This document shows positions 4,692 to 5,006 of a stretch of DNA of 5,006 bases, piece after piece; the first letter of the stretch is position 1; each line of letters begins with the position of its first letter. The notes under the pieces were generated by a model. That model saw only the letters and a program-made list of their open reading frames with translations, did no database searches and was not told where the DNA came from. Source of the DNA: Ruminococcaceae bacterium UBA2806 (GTDB lineage: Bacteria > Bacillota > Clostridia > Oscillospirales > Acutalibacteraceae); NCBI GenBank assembly GCA_002351795.1, contig DEHG01000029.1, positions 14,225 through 19,230 of the forward strand, given 5' to 3'. Made by a program: the position numbers and the translations under genes.

Positions 4692-5006
4692 TTATATTTC
4701 TGCATCTTCTTCCAATAGTTTTATACCCATAAGAACTTTGGATTTACTCGTTCTCCTTCTGCGGATACCACGCAGTTCCAAAGCATTATAAAACTCCGAA
4801 GTGCTCCTTATAAACTCACCCGTTCTCGAACAGTATGAGCGATAGGCAAGGTAAACATCACCCGATTTTTCCTCAAGCCCTGTACCCAGTTCACAGCAAG
4901 CATCAAGAAAATGGGACATCCAGTCATTATCCTGTTTGTACTTGTCGATAGCATCCTGCACCACTTTTGGATTTCTGATTTTGAAGTTATTATCAATAGC
5001 TTTCTT
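4692..5006 (-). CDS. Phage/plasmid primase-helicase, P4 family, C-terminal part (5' end outside window)
   Basis: The frame is open from the window edge to a TAA at 4694-4692, giving the last 104 residues. It begins KKAIDNNFKIRNPKVVQDAI, continues through a DNDWMSHFLDACCEL helix, then a VYLAYRSYCSRTGEFIRSTSEFYNAL segment and an arginine-rich LRGIRRRRTSKSKVLMGIKLL end. This pattern (P-x-V-V-x-x-A-x-x-x-Y, F-L-x-x-C-C, Y-x-x-Y-x-x-W/Y-C, S-x-x-x-F, L-x-x-x-G-I) is what I know from the C-terminal winged-helix region of P4-type primases in Firmicute prophages and integrative elements. Such proteins unwind and prime the element's DNA; the C-terminus recognises the origin in P4. An internal GTG at 4964 is not the true start. 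The frame stays open past the stop, apart from that TAA, to 4635. The family call is from memory. Confidence 0.72.
   Translation of the reverse strand, partial: KKAIDNNFKIRNPKVVQDAIDKYKQDNDWMSHFLDACCELGTGLEEKSGDVYLAYRSYCSRTGEFIRSTSEFYNALELRGIRRRRTSKSKVLMGIKLLEEDAEI

Noticed and set aside
4808..4996. A second - strand frame (62 codons) overlapping the primase end
   Set aside because: It is out of frame with the primase C-terminus and shows no recognisable features, so it is taken as a shadow.

Overview
The window is a chromosomal segment from a low-to-moderate GC Firmicute. The gene content (rpsP-khpA-rimM-trmD, then ptsH and uvrC), strong AAGGAGG ribosome binding sites, a Ser46-type HPr and the protein sequences suggest a Clostridia member of the Ruminococcus/Oscillospiraceae kind. 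The genus is an inference from memory of related proteins, not something the sequence proves.

Left part (1-1586): the end of a ribosome/tRNA maturation operon, all on the + strand. It holds the 3' end of rpsP (ribosomal protein S16), khpA (KH-domain RNA-binding protein), rimM (16S rRNA processing factor) and trmD (tRNA m1G37 methyltransferase). A hairpin with a T-tract lies between khpA and rimM and could attenuate transcription. rimM and trmD overlap by 11 bases. TrmD has Glu where the E. coli catalytic Asp169 aligns, and it ends early. The usual next gene, rplS, is not there.

Middle (1587-2208): about 620 bases of AT-rich DNA with no credible gene, containing several inverted repeats. Its right end carries a near-consensus extended -10 promoter and a hairpin-forming leader for ptsH.

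ptsH-uvrC (2209-4407): ptsH encodes HPr with His15 and Ser46 and ends in a strong intrinsic terminator. uvrC (UvrABC excinuclease subunit C, 614 aa) follows, with its GIY-YIG, four-Cys, UVR, RNase H-like and helix-hairpin-helix regions all intact.

Right part (4408-5006): this appears to be the edge of an integrated mobile element. The last 315 bases encode, on the - strand, the C-terminus of what looks like a P4-family phage/plasmid primase-helicase, converging on uvrC. Between the two genes lies a compact block: two direct copies of a roughly 72-76 base unit, each holding a terminator-like hairpin, flanking a 15-base inverted repeat built from 9-base iteron-like units (GTCGTGACA type). Together with the primase this resembles a replication origin or control region of the element, and it is the most interesting part of the window. 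The sequence just after uvrC (a stop-overlapping ATG with an 18-codon frame, then an SD-like motif with no start codon) looks like a gene start cut off by the insertion.
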